Positions 36,101-48,719 of a stretch of 64,000 nt of DNA are shown one piece after another. Under the pieces are notes generated by a model. It did no database searches and was not told where the DNA came from. It worked only from the letters and a program-made list of their open reading frames with translations. Made by a program: the position numbers and the translations under genes. Numbering within the stretch: the first letter of the stretch is position 1; each line of letters starts with the position of its first letter. The DNA lies in the NCBI GenBank assembly GCA_051710585.1, contig JBPESP010000005.1:1-64000 (forward strand). The letters run 5' to 3'. Origin of the DNA: JBPESP01 sp051710585. GTDB taxonomy: Bacteria > Pseudomonadota > Gammaproteobacteria > Enterobacterales > Enterobacteriaceae.

Positions 36101-37559
36101 ATTCAAGCTATTACTGGCGCCTGATTCTATCAATAAATCAGCAGTGTTTATCTCATAAGGATCACTGTCTTGTTTTCTAAAAAATATCTGAATACTTTAT
36201 TTCCGATAAAGATAATATTGGATTATTTCACTTAAAACCGCACTAGCCATACTCAGCTGGCTAAAATATTGATTTTATCACAATAGACTAATCTGATCCA
36301 GTTATCCTGGATACTGATAATATTCCTAATGTACAGTCATAATATTATAGGGGGTAGTAAAGGCGGCTTTAATCATCCTTCCATATGAAGGAGCAATAAT
36401 TGTGAGCATGTGCATAATATAAAATATTACTCATGTCTTTCTGAATACCCCCTGAAGAGAATCCTTCTGTAGAAGGATATATTAAATAAGTATATTAGAA
36501 TTTCTATTCTGGAATCCCAAGTAACCGTCATCATGGTATTTATATTAATTACACTTACATCCTTTTCATAAACTATTAATACTATTGGTTCCTCATTATC
36601 TTTTAAAATAAAATAAAGATCTCTACGAATAGTTTAGAGAACTTCATATTAATACGTTAGGAGTAAGGAAATAGTAATAAATAAAATAGAGTAATTATAT
36701 AGCACTATTTAATGTGCTATATAAAACCCTAAAATAAAATTTTATGGATAAAGATATCAATATTAATAAATACATATTAACGTATTTTATTTTAAGTTTA
36801 ATTATTAATTTTATCTAAAAACTAGAAGACCATAAATATATATCAAAGTTCTTATCTTTATAAGAAGAAACTATAAAACAAATTTATTAATCTATTATAT
36901 TATTAATAATATTTCATTTCTAAGTGTTTTATAATTTATAAATGACTTTATTATTATAAAGTGTAAATATACTTTTAATTTAAAATTATTAATCAATATA
37001 AAGATTGATTAAAATCATTATAAAGCACTCCATTTCATCCTTTCTAAAATAGAATACTTACTATCTAATTTAATTATTTTTTTTAAAAATACACTCCAAT
37101 ACCCCATTGGATAAAATTAATTATCTAATTGAAGATTAGAAATCATAACTGTCAGTAAAGCTATAATTTTTACACATGACAAGAAAGGTAAATAAACTAT
37201 AAAATATAAAAATTATATACTTTATAACTTATCGCTTTAAAGGGCTAATAATAAGCATTATTACTTATCATAAAAGTCTTGAAAATAAAATCTAAAAAAG
37301 CTCTATAAATTTATTATATAATTTATAATTATCTACTTCTGTACTTTTCGGAAGTATAAAAATAACTATATATAACAAAAGGTTAGAGTTAATCTTAGGG
37401 AATCTAACTTATTTTAAAAATACAAGTAATGTGCTAGTTAATATTTTAAAACTTCTAAATATTTAACAAACACCTAAAATTAATTAAAATAAGTCTAGAT
37501 TATGACTTAACGGCATCATCAGTTATAATAAATTATGAAATAATATAACAGTATTATAG
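33101..37559. other. Eroded DNA, very AT-rich toward the right
   Basis: No gene was recognised. Minus-strand protein-like fragments occur between 34400 and 35030 (for example QYIAGYIASGGGVAEFLA near 34440-34510), hinting at a lost membrane protein. From about 36600 to 37560 base composition is extremely AT-rich, with no GC-containing open frame. No cluster of DnaA boxes was seen, so it is not called an origin. A perfect 12-bp hairpin lies at 35993-36021. Confidence 0.45.
33665..33714. repeat. Perfect 23-bp hairpin, GC-rich
   Basis: Arms 33665-33687 and 33692-33714 are exact reverse complements around a 4-base loop (ATGG). The inner AGCCCGGCT/AGCCGGGCT part looks like the stem of an old intrinsic terminator. 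The outer part extends pairing with AT-richer bases, and A-runs instead of a T-tract follow. It is the strongest hairpin in the window. Confidence 0.9.
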
Positions 37560-37625
37560 ACACATTCAATATAAAATAAACTTTTTATATTGAATGTGTG
37601 ATGGTATATTAAAAATATACCATCA
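37560..37625. repeat. Two adjacent perfect hairpins at an IS3 remnant edge
   Basis: The first has 16-bp arms (37560-37575 and 37584-37599). The second follows immediately with 12-bp arms (37599-37610 and 37614-37625) and a 3-base loop. They abut the end of the dead IS3-family element, but are not its terminal repeats, since the other copy near 46960 lacks them. Confidence 0.8.
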
Positions 37626-38490
37626 CATTAAAATTTTTCAGTATCTATTTATGATTAATTTTGTGGTAATCAATCCTTATATTCATGCAACCTAAGTGCG
37701 CTGTAATATCTCACTATACAATCTATAACTTCATAAGTTATTTTACTGAAGCTTTATAAGCTGTGACTGGCATCCACTATTTTCACACTTCTAAATAAAA
37801 AAAACTCATCGGACTATCCTCCTAACATTTATCATGCAAAACTTATGTTTTGTTTGATCCAGTAACGCTAAAAAATTGTCAGAACTACCTTTTATATAGT
37901 GACTATCCTAATCGCTATAGAACATCACTTTTGCTTTTTTACCACACATTCCCCCAATGGGCTATTTCCTGTGCTTTGATGGTCAGTCTGCTGCCGTGGA
38001 GAACACAATATAGCCCACACAGCCAAGTATCTTCCTTAAGAACAGATTAAGAGCAACCGCAAGATATATATACCTCATCTTTCCCGGTCTACCTATATGC
38101 CACATCACGCACCATACCTAATTTAGTTCCATTAAAGCGCACTAGAACTCAAGATAATTTGGAATTATTCAGGGGATCTAACATCCAAGAACACTGTAGA
38201 CTTTCAATATATTTTATTTTTTTAATACCTTGCACTTTCTCCATGAGTTCGCGTGTTGCGATTTATTTCAGGTTTATATAGAAGAGATTTTTTGTGTTTT
38301 CCTTTACCGCTTATCTTATCGCACAGATATTTTACCTATTTTGTTATCATAGAAATCCGATGTCTATAGCTTTTGCTACTTCTGCAACAGTGTAATTTTG
38401 TTCTATACCCCATTACGCAGATTTACTTTTTAATTCAAGAGTAATTTTTGTTTTAAATTTCTACATCCTTGTTCTTTTAAAGTAAGAATG
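37626..38490 (-). mobile_element. Dead IS3-family element, copy 1
   Basis: On the minus strand, remnants of OrfA (near 38470-38230, including TVAEVAKAID in the position of TVREAAEAM) are followed by remnants of the OrfB DDE transposase. The DNA aligns in the same orientation with 46960-48150, for example at CTAAGTGCGCTGTAAT and AGTGCTTTGAT. Stops and gaps interrupt every frame, and the copy is shorter than a complete ~1.2 kb element. The frame at 37850-38050 on the other strand is a shadow. No clear terminal inverted repeats or target duplications were found. Confidence 0.65.
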
Positions 38491-40281
38491 TCACCCCTGT
38501 TAGACTAGCTAAATTCAGTGTACCACTACATATCAGCGAAGAGAGATAAAGAAGATATTTTTTACTAGTCAGCATGTACGTAATCGCAGCCAGCAGTCAC
38601 ATTAGAAGTGTCAACAAACCTTCTTCTTAGAAGAAGGAATCTATAACGCATAAAATTTTATATTAATATTAGTTGGTTTTTAAACCAGAGTAGATACCCC
38701 ATCCGACTTAGCATTATACTAATAGATGGTAGTGAAACACTATATTATCGATTATTAATTTAATGAAATGAACGACAGACAGATGCTGGTTAACAGAAAT
38801 TAAAGGCCCCTCAATGGTTCGCGATCTATTTAACGTTCCGATCAGTCGGCCATAAATTTGCGGAGGAATGCCATTTGAATACAGTTGATAAAATATTCGC
38901 ATTATTGCAAAAAGTAATATTGAACTATGCATAAATTCCATGCTATCTCAGCCTATCGCAAATTTTGACTTCGCTACAGATATTCGACAAGTTAGAATAA
39001 TTTTATTTATAAACAATCAATTAAATATCTATCGCTAGAACTTTTTTATTAAGGCAAAGATTTTAACGTTTTATTTTCAAGGGATCTTAACAGATATATA
39101 ATCAATGAAAACTTCCATTTTATTTTTAGAATTATTTATATTTATAAAAAAACAATAACAGAGGAAAATAAACCTCAATAAAGATAAAAAATTTATCTGT
39201 ATCTAACGTTATATGGCGTAATTATCTTCGGCAGAGAATTAATAGATTAATTAACTAAACATAAATTATTAAGAAAGTTATTTCCTATAGAAAATAGCTA
39301 ATTTTTAGCTTATATCTCTTATTTATATAGTAAAGAGTTACCAAGAAAATTATATTAATTCCACCAATGTTTAGCTGTAATAAAATGGGTAGGATTTTCG
39401 TAAATTTATATTCATTTTATTTAACCATTGTCTCGTTCTATGGAACCATTACTTTTCGTATCTGCTATAGTCATGACTATTTTTTCTTATAACTAATACA
39501 CTAAGATAGCATCAAGGATGCTTATATAACTATCTGTGAGTAATATAACGCTCTGAGCTTTGACCAGATATAGAAGACACTCAAAATATATTCATCGAGG
39601 AATTTTGCTATTGCCGATTATATCAGACTCTATGTATTCTTGTGCTAGAATAGCGCTAATCAGGAATTTCAGAGCGATGATGGTATTAAAGAATGATAAT
39701 TATCATTTCGCTATCTTTGATAGCCTAGGTAATAACAACATTAAATCCTTGAAAGAAAGAAGGTTCAGTTAATTGATCTCCTAAAGCGCGGATTTTAATT
39801 GTTTCTTCCAATAGTATCTTTAAGAGCACAACGACTATGTTTCTTTCATTTTTAAAATTTTCAAGCATTATCTTGCTTTTAAGGAAGCTTTTATTGAGCT
39901 GACGCTATGGAGAAAACTCTTAAATAACTATCTCAAACACCGCAGTTTGGATATACAGGTTCTCAGAGAGGTAAACCTTTAGTAGTGCTATGAATGATAC
40001 ATAGGCCTTTATTTTATGCTGAAATACCAGCCACTTTAAGCAGCTAAAGAAACAACTACCGTTTCAGTACCATTCTTAAAGAGAAATCGTTGACTATAGC
40101 GTGACATCGAACCCTATAATACGTAGCCGTTATTCAGCCCCCATCCCACATCCCAGCCCGTCGCCACAGCATGACAAGTCTAAATACCAAGCACATAACT
40201 TTGCTGCGGCAGTTGCAAAGTTATGAACAACGCAGGAGTATGTTGGTACAATGCGCTAATAAGTAAGCATCAAAAAAATAA
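38491..40281. other. Eroded DNA, no gene recognised
   Basis: No intact gene. The frames at 38714-38941 (minus) and 39560-39772 (plus) have neither ribosome sites nor family matches. A short hairpin occurs near 38621-38636. Confidence 0.45.
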
Positions 40282-40593
40282 TTATCTAGCTGAAGAGTGC
40301 TGACATGATTGGCGAAATGCTGCGGCGTCCTTTGCTAGTGCGTCAATATGCGAACTGATAATTTTTATCTTATACAACAATTGATTGTGATCTGGTAAAC
40401 TGTTAAGATTATTTAATTTACCCACCAGGATCGCGTTATACTCCTGTAATCGTACTTCACGCGCCTGGCATTGTTCCAATTGATGTCGTAACAACTGATA
40501 TTCCTGTCGCCATATTTGCTGGTGCTGCAGGACGCTATTTTCCAATACTGAAAAGGCTGCATCTAAACGCGTCTCTACTTCTTGTAACAACAT
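40282..40593 (-). CDS. Small coiled-coil protein of unknown function
   Basis: I do not recognise this 103-residue protein. It is hydrophilic, with no signal peptide or membrane segment, rich in Gln, Leu, Glu and Arg. Two long amphipathic helices are likely: about residues 5-58, with heptad-like spacing in QEYQLLRHQLEQCQAREVRL, and about 66-95, with IISSHIDALAKDAAAF. The region between contains NSLPD, a probable turn. Evidence that it is real is the GGA ribosome site (AAGGAACAGTC before the ATG), a base composition clearly more GC-rich than its surroundings, and an uninterrupted frame where the neighbours are full of stops. It stands alone, so context gives no hint of function. A role as a small cell-division, replication or secretion accessory protein would be a guess. 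Confidence 0.6.
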   Translation of the reverse strand: MLLQEVETRLDAAFSVLENSVLQHQQIWRQEYQLLRHQLEQCQAREVRLQEYNAILVGKLNNLNSLPDHNQLLYKIKIISSHIDALAKDAAAFRQSCQHSSAR

Positions 40594-43500
40594 GACTGTT
40601 CCTTGCCTCGATCTTTGGCATAGTATAAATGATTGTTCATCGCAGCAACAAACTCAATGTAGCGCTGGTTACACCGAGTTAGCGCTCCTGGCGCGGCTTC
40701 TTTAGCTTAAGTACTACGAATTTCTTTTAGCCGCCTAGAGCCTCACAATTACCAAATAAACCTTTAAGTTAAAAATAATATAAATGACAATTGTCTACGA
40801 TACATAATTTGCCCCATTACAGGGCCTCGTCTGATATCGAAGAACATTTACTACGCAATGTAATCCGTTATTACCTACTGTTCTGATAAAATGACGAGTT
40901 ATTATACATATAACGGCCTGTATGATGCTATTGCTCTGCCTGGGCTATTAAGCCCAGAAGAAACCATTATCGCAGCCAAAATCATCTACCAGCATCTCTT
41001 TAATGTCATGTGACAAATATGGCAAAAAACTCGCACCGATATGCAACGATGTCCGAGAGAACATATTAGTGGTAATTGTAAATACGGTATGATGTACCCT
41101 TTGAACGACCGCATTGCAAGTAGCATTGAGGAGCCTTCTCGGCCAAGGCGCTATAGATGTAAATAAAGAACATATTTTTTGGCAATGAGATATAAATAAG
41201 ATTAATAATGTCGCTAAAAGCGACGTTCGTGGAACGATGAATACCACGGAGCCTAACCAAGCGACAAGGAAGGTCGGTATCATGATCTATAACTTAGGTC
41301 TAATGTGTCTAACTGCTGTTCAAACAGCACCAGAGTTTAGGTATTTTTATTAAAACCTGGCTGTATATTGAGGCCAGCGAATGCACAAATTTCGGTAGAG
41401 TTATCAATTCCATTGCCAGAGCGTTCTACACCAGATTATGACAAGTAACAAACTATTTCAGATATGGATCTCTAATGCAATAAGGCGCTCGTATAAACGA
41501 GCGCGCCAAAGTGTCATTAAAAATTAGCAGTAGCCAGGTCTATCAGCTGTAGGTATAATACCTAAAGCGGTATTCATCCGCGGCATATAAACATGCAAAG
41601 CGTCATTAGATGCCCTAGGCAAACAATGATCCAGACGGTAGTATACCGGCAGAGTGCTTAAAAGGCTCATAAATCCTACCTAATGATAATCTAAATCGAT
41701 TAAAAATGTCATTGATAGCAATCAGTATACTTTTTTACCACTAAAAACAACTGACTTTGTCGGATAAGCATATTGCTCTGCTTCACTCCCCTTCTTAGTT
41801 AAAAGTTATCAGTTTAAATGATTCGTTTCGCTATTATAAGCGCCAATTGGATCACATTCATTAGTTCATTAATGCCGCCCATCCGTGGATGGGTTACGTA
41901 ATACGCTATTAAATATTGTCAGTACTCATCACACTATAATAAGTACTTGACCAGCAAGAACTCAAATACCTTTATTCCGTAATTTTATAATTATCTAACG
42001 ACTCTATTATGGATCTCAGCCTCTATTTTCCAGAGAGGGTTAAAAGTGACGTTATGAGAAAGCTGAAAATAGTATTTTTTGTATAAGGTGTACATCTTTG
42101 GCAATTAGATTACATAATGACAAACAGAGAAGATAATCCAGACAGAATTAGCAATAATACACAGCACAGTGTAACCACTTACCGAGATCCTCGCCGGTAA
42201 ACTGGGGGGGGGTTATTCTCGGCCGACAGCTCATTATATCTTAAGACAATCAGAGCTATATTCAGGAAAACATCTTGATAGTCGAGTTCTGCTTTTATAG
42301 CGCTTGAATTATGTAAAGCATACTTATAAAGATACAATCTACCAGACTGGAGTAAAAGCCATTGCTATTGTTCAGCTAACCAACAAATACTGCCGGCAAG
42401 TAGTACCGCTTATAGGTTAATAATAGCGTAGAACCATTTCGCGCAGCGCGTCGCCGTTCTAATTGGTAAGCTTTTAGAGAATAGGCACCCATAATTTATC
42501 CGGTGCGCTCTTAAGATATTAGAAACGTTCTTACAGAAGTAGATACGTCAATTTGATTGAATAGGTTTGTAACAGCGTTTACTCCAGTCTATCACTCGAA
42601 TAAAAAACTAATCTCAGCCTTGATGGTGTTCTAGAAGATAAAATGAATATTGACATCATGGGCCAGCTAAAGATAGCCACCAAACTTATGATAAATATCG
42701 ATATCACGGTTAACCGATCGGATAAAGCACGTTTGCTACACCGCTTCAACCTGTTTGTTCGAGGTGCGGATAACGTGGTATCAATGTCTGAATCCATGCG
42801 GCATAAAATATAATGGAAGTATCCGTGGTAGATGTAAAATAGAAAACCGCTTTGTAGACCAATATACCAAGAAAGTAGCTTTAAGTAGGCTTATATTGGC
42901 CAGTTACCTCATCTGCCTCTCCATGCCGTCTCCTCCTGATCATTAAACCATCAACCAGAACTAAATTATATTTTACCGGGATCCCTTAGCACCCCTGGAA
43001 ATTACCGACTTATAGTGCCGATAATTTCCTCGTTACTCAGATTCAGGCAATATAGAATGATTTTTTTAGTAACATATCGTTTTTTTTTCGCCGACGCACC
43101 TAATTAGGTGAGATGAGCTTTACGCCGCCAGCTGATCATTGGCGGTGTCAGAGAAAAAGAGTTTCCGAATACAGCTATTGTTATTACGTAAACAGACAAC
43201 ATGGATACACTACTGTACCAAGCCGTAACCGTTCTGCAGCTTGCCTTTCAGGAGACTGGCCAAAAGGCCATCAAGCATATGTGTATCCTCATCATACACT
43301 ATAACTTTTAAGCGTATGATCAGAGAGCATGTAGTCGTAAGCGATAAAAGTTAATCCAAATGTTTTAATAATACATTTAAAGAGCGCTGGATCCGCTGAT
43401 AACAGTGCTTGTCAGGTTTTGGAGTTTTTTCAAATAATAGAGATAGCCCTTGGCTTTAATATTGCAGTATTCATTCAGATTCTAGCTATTACAGCACTTT

Positions 43501-46500
43501 AATAGTGAAATTTCTATCTTGCGTGACAATTAAATGATGGTGCAGTGCAGATCATTTATGGGATTGTTGGTACTAAAAACCCTTTTCACATTCATCTGTT
43601 GCATGATGGCGCGAACAGTAAAATTATCCTGCTCTAGCAGAAATGTTATCACGGTCTCAGATTTTCCGGACGAGTAGCTAGTGATAATAAAATATCGTTA
43701 ATCTTGAACAAACGACGCAACTCTAAATGAGTTCATTTTATAGAGCGGATTACCAATGATATGCAACAAGTTCTGCACCTAAGCTGCAATTTTCACTCGC
43801 CAGCATTGTGCCACTAGAAAACTGTTCAGCTATACCGTTGGTGCATATTATGCACTATGTTAATTATCACCTTTCAGGTAGATGTCGTACAAGTTTTTTA
43901 CCAAGTAATTTTACGCGATCTATTCCAGCGGAATTATCATAGTGATGATAAAAAATCAGCTTGTCTTTCGTATAGTTACGATATGAATAGCAAAAACTTG
44001 CTATTCATAAAAATATTTAGTGAATAAATACGATCATAACAGGTTTCCTCATCTTTATTTTTTTAAAACTAAATTTTAAAAAAAATATTGAAAGATCTTA
44101 TCTTAATTTAAGATTAACCAATTGAATTATAAGATATATCATACGAAACAACCTTCATCAATCAATGAATATCATATTTGCAAAAAAGTAGATAGCGAGA
44201 GTGAATTATCACTCTCTTAAATTATTAATATTTTATGATGCTTAATTTCTAAAGTTATTATAATACTATTACGAGTAGGTATTTTAACCTCAGCTCTTCC
44301 ATATCCTCTTATGGAAGCTCCGCTGCTAGTAATCTAAGCAATTATGAATTATATTTTAGAAATAGCGTTTATCATTACTAGTGTATTGAATTTCATCTAG
44401 ATACTTTTCTTGTTTATATTGTATAAACACTGAAATAAAAAAAAGAAATTATCGGATAAAATATGATTATATTCTTGGTGGGCTAGGAAGCTTAGTATCA
44501 AATCAACAACAAAAAATGAGCCTTCTAGAAATCCTGCATAACAAAAAACAGTTTTAAAGCATTTAACACAGCCAGCTGCGGTTCCTGGCAGAACCGAGAT
44601 GCAGGATATTTAACGCCTGTATCCGGATATTTTCTATATTTAAAGTGTATAACTTCAACCTGAAATAAATTAATCTATTTGCCTAGATGTCCAATGCTAT
44701 TTAGCAATTTTACTTTCATCATTAGTTGCAATGATAGCGCTGTTCTTCCCATATTTCTTCAATATAAACATAATTGTCTTGCATAAACTAATCGAGACTC
44801 TGTTCGCATTCCTAATGATTAGCCTAGCATGATCTCGATAACCCCCTATTCACTAGCCCTATCTACTCATAAACTTGCTGTGCATCAACAGTTTCGCTCG
44901 TACTAATCACTATCGAGTAAATTGATTACCTCGCCCTCCTTGGATATCTTTTGCCGTAATGAAGTAATTACCGTTAAAGATCTAACTGAAATAGCTGCCT
45001 TGTTTGCCAGTATAATCTTTCCCCTTAGTAATCAGCACACTGGCAGACATTATTATTTTATCCCTCTATTTTGATCTTGACATAGTTTTATTTTTAAAAG
45101 ACTTAGTTCATCTGGATTATTCTAAAAAACCATCCTAAAATAAGCTATAATCACAGAAAGCACTGATAACGGTTTTATGTCTCAGTGGAAATTTTTATCC
45201 TCGTAATGTGATCTGTTAGAGAATAATAAAGCTAGGTATATACAACTTGTCTATAATAAAGAAAAGTGATATAATAAAAAGTCCTGCGAGTACCTTTGTT
45301 AAAGTATTGCAATAACTTATACGTTGAACCCGTAGATTATATCAGAAGCTAATGGCGGAGCCCTTATATCTCCGAAGATATGAATATCAGCTACACGACG
45401 CTACAGGAAGCAATTATCATGCTTGAATTTAAAAGCTTATCTGAAAGTTTGTAAAAACTCGAGTATCCATGTCATAGCTAATCAGCAAAGTATCTTTCGT
45501 TGCCCACGGATAAAATTTAGGATACTTTGCCCGGCACATTTAAATACTATAGGCGCAGCAACTTATTGAAAAATATTACTAAGTTTACTTAGATTAGCTA
45601 TAAACAGGATATTATCCTACTAATAAAATTCTAAGAGAAGGACGGGAGCATCCCCAATACTAATATTGGCTCCATAGAAACCGAAGAAAGCAGTGCCTTG
45701 AGAAGATGACTTAATTCTAAACTCTATTCTGGTGGGTTCTATACCGACTGTGTGATCCTACGGTTTTAAAGGTTTAGCACACATTTTAGGCGAACTTAAA
45801 GATAAAGTAGTATACCTGATACAGGGATAACCCCCTTACCATGGAGTTATTAACCTCGGTATTCAATAAGCGTACTCTCTATCCAGTAAGCTAGAGCTTT
45901 TAGTAACAGAAAGAACCATTATGCTAACAAATACATAATGTTAGATATTAAGTACTCTATGGTGACCCCCCCTTTTTGCCTACTTCGATAATACTGTATG
46001 CAGATATTATCTGAATTCATGACTTGGTATTAATCAGCTGAATTAGGTTCCGCCACAAAGATATCCCTTGCGCTTTCAGACCTATAAAGAACTAAGCACT
46101 GATTCCAAAGTGGCGCAAGCATAGGGGCAGAACTGCTAAATCCATCAAATCTACTATGTCAATGCTAGAAATTGAACTGTACCCAACAGAAACGCTAGCG
46201 ATATTTCCCAACTAGCGGTATCCAATAGACACTAGACACTATTAAGAAGAAGGTACAGGGTATAATCAAAGAAAAAATAAAGTGCGTTACCGAAGGGCAG
46301 CGGTCAATGGATGGTGCTATCTACTTGCTTTATCTTTTGCTAAGGAACTAATTAAGATAGGCTATAAATAGCATGGGTGCCTACAATACCTATAATTCCA
46401 GTAAAGTGATCATTCACCAAATAGACAGCCTTTATTTCTACATCGCACTCTGGAATAGCAAAGCCTCTACCTCACCAGTACCCACTTTTCTTAAAAGTGA

Positions 46501-46959
46501 AAAGTATTGGAAGTACACTAAGCGTCGCATTAAACTGTCTGAAAGAAAATTCAAGATACAAAAAAGATAAATTGCTCCCGATAATTAATACACAAAAGGA
46601 AAGTGATTACAGTCTGCTAATACAAAAATATAGGAATCTAAAAAAAAGAGAAGGTATATTTATTTGAATTTTAATATATATTATAGCAATTAGATTTCTA
46701 ATGGCCAGTGAAGATATGTTATATGAATACGTAAAACGTATTTTATATTAGAAAATAGTGCTGGTGAATTATAACACAATACAAAATAGCCGATAAACAG
46801 AATTAAGTAATGGGACCATTTCATAATATTTAAAGGAAATTTTCTTAAAGCACAAGAAAAGCTTACCCATTATAAAAATATCAATGGTAATCTTTGCAAC
46901 CCATCTGGTTAGAGTAGTGCAGGATATTATGAGTATAATGACTAACTAAAACTGCTCAA
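40594..46959. other. 6.4 kb desert, no gene recognised
   Basis: No intact gene was recognised. The minus-strand frames at 40948-41283 are hydrophobic at the N-terminal end but lack a ribosome site. Protein-like plus-strand pieces occur near 42640-42790 (QLKIATKLMINIDITV) and minus- or plus-strand pieces near 45750-46250, all broken. The stretch 43980-44480 is very AT-rich. These are probably old ghosts that can no longer be named. Confidence 0.45.
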
Positions 46960-48150
46960 CACATTTGAATTTTACAGTATCTATTTTCTGATTTGTTTGG
47001 TGACAATTTACCAGTATGTTCATACGATCTAAGTGCGCTGTAATAATACCGCTATATAATCTTTAATTTCATGAGCTATTTCACTGCAACTTATATGCTC
47101 TGTTGCTAGTATCCACTGATTTTTTTAAAACTTTTGGAAGAAGCGCTCCATCGAACTATTATCCTAATCATTACTACGCTGACTTATACTTTCTTTAGTC
47201 TACTAAGCCATAGAAAGTGTCTAAACTACCTGCTTATATAGCGCATAACTCCGATCACTGTGGAAAAATCACTCTGGTTGATTTACCATGCATTCCTATT
47301 CCATTTCCAGTGCTTTGATAGATAGCCCATTGCCTGAGGAGAACGGTATCCCCTGGCCATAGAGTTTCTTCGCGAACAGATTAAGCACAATCATAATATA
47401 TACTCATAGTTTCCTAGTCAAAATATACGTCACATCATCGTACTATACTATATCTAGTTTTAGCTCCGTGATAGATAATTCAGGATTGTTAAGATACCCC
47501 CTGTGACCGCCACGCTGATAACTTTGTATCAACTGCTAAAACTGACCAGCCCTAGCTCTTTCATAACCCTGCCTGTGAGCTAACAACTACATTCGGAAAC
47601 CTCTCTAAGTTGCCATGGTGGTGGATTTTTCTCGCACTAAAAGACCGCAGCCATACTATAATAGTTCATGAACTTGACTACGAAATACCCGTTCGCTTAT
47701 CATCTACCCTATTTTAGATAAATTTTCGAGTATTTATAACTACTGCGATAAACCCTTCCTTAAGGTATAGTAAAATATGCCAAAAGCATAATGAGTTCTA
47801 AGCTTTCTGATTAACAAGAATTATTCATGGAATCTGACATCAAAGTACTATAGCTTTTAATATTTCGTTTTCTTTTAATTCACTCTATCTTCTTTTTTGA
47901 ATTTATGTATTTTATATTTACTCTGCAGTTACATTTCCAGTCACTAATCACGCAGTTGTTTTTACTTATTTCGTTATTATAGAAAGGCTTAAATCCATAG
48001 CTTTTGCTGCTTGCACGGCGATGTAATTTTATTAAAAACTAGTGAGTTAATTCGCGTTTATATTAAGAACGAAAATTTCTTCTTTATCGTTAATCCACCA
48101 TTATTGTTATAAGGTTAGCATAGATCACATCTATATCAGGTTGTCAAGTT
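46960..48150 (-). mobile_element. Dead IS3-family element, copy 2
   Basis: Minus-strand translation across frames recovers the IS3-family OrfB catalytic core. ERFFQKF followed by KNQWILATEHISCSEIAHEI matches the usual MERFFRSLKxEWxPxxxYxSFSEA pattern, with DYIAVL after it. Just upstream, VMRYISRQFRHFLWL occupies the place of xHYTSRxFRxLLW. OrfA remnants lie near 47880-48080. At about 1.2 kb it is close to full length, but every frame is broken. It occupies the position where cydC would follow cydD in enteric order, so its arrival may have helped remove cydC. Confidence 0.72.
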
Positions 48151-48719
48151 TAGCGTGCCAATAAAATCTACTTTACTAGAATATTTAAGGATTATGTAGC
48201 ATAAAATATGTCTTTAAAAAAGATAACGTCATCACGAGCCTTTGTTTTTTGATAGGCAAAAATGATTATTTAAAACTAATGAAATTCCAACAATAAAACA
48301 TAATATTAAAAAACTTTAACTTTAACTTTAACGCTGTTAACCTAACCTATGCATTATTAGATAGCAACCCATCACAACAAATGCAAGTTATCATCCGTAA
48401 TTTCGCCTAATTCTATTTTGCAAATATTTTTTTTAAACTGCTCAAGATAAATACTTTTAGTATTTGAAGAAATCTAGTATTGACTGCAGATTAGTTTGGA
48501 ATCTTTTTTTACATCGCTACACAAACAAAGCCAGTGTTCATGATTACACCCTCTCTGTGCTTGAAAAGATATTAAATAAGCTAACCTTCTCCATCATTAA
48601 CAACAAAATTGAGATGGCCAATTTTTTTGTAAATAATACCATCATACATTACTCATTAGAGCACTTAAAAAATCACGATAGATTTTAGCTCATATATGTC
48701 ATTAGCAACATAATATAAC

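Noticed and set aside
36600..37560. Replication origin, because of extreme AT content
   Set aside because: No cluster of DnaA boxes, no GATC cluster and no origin-linked genes. AT-richness alone is common in this window.
40948..41283. 111-residue minus-strand frame with a hydrophobic start, considered as a YbaN-like membrane protein
   Set aside because: Similarity was limited to generic hydrophobic residues, and an overlapping frame codes equally well. Not enough evidence.
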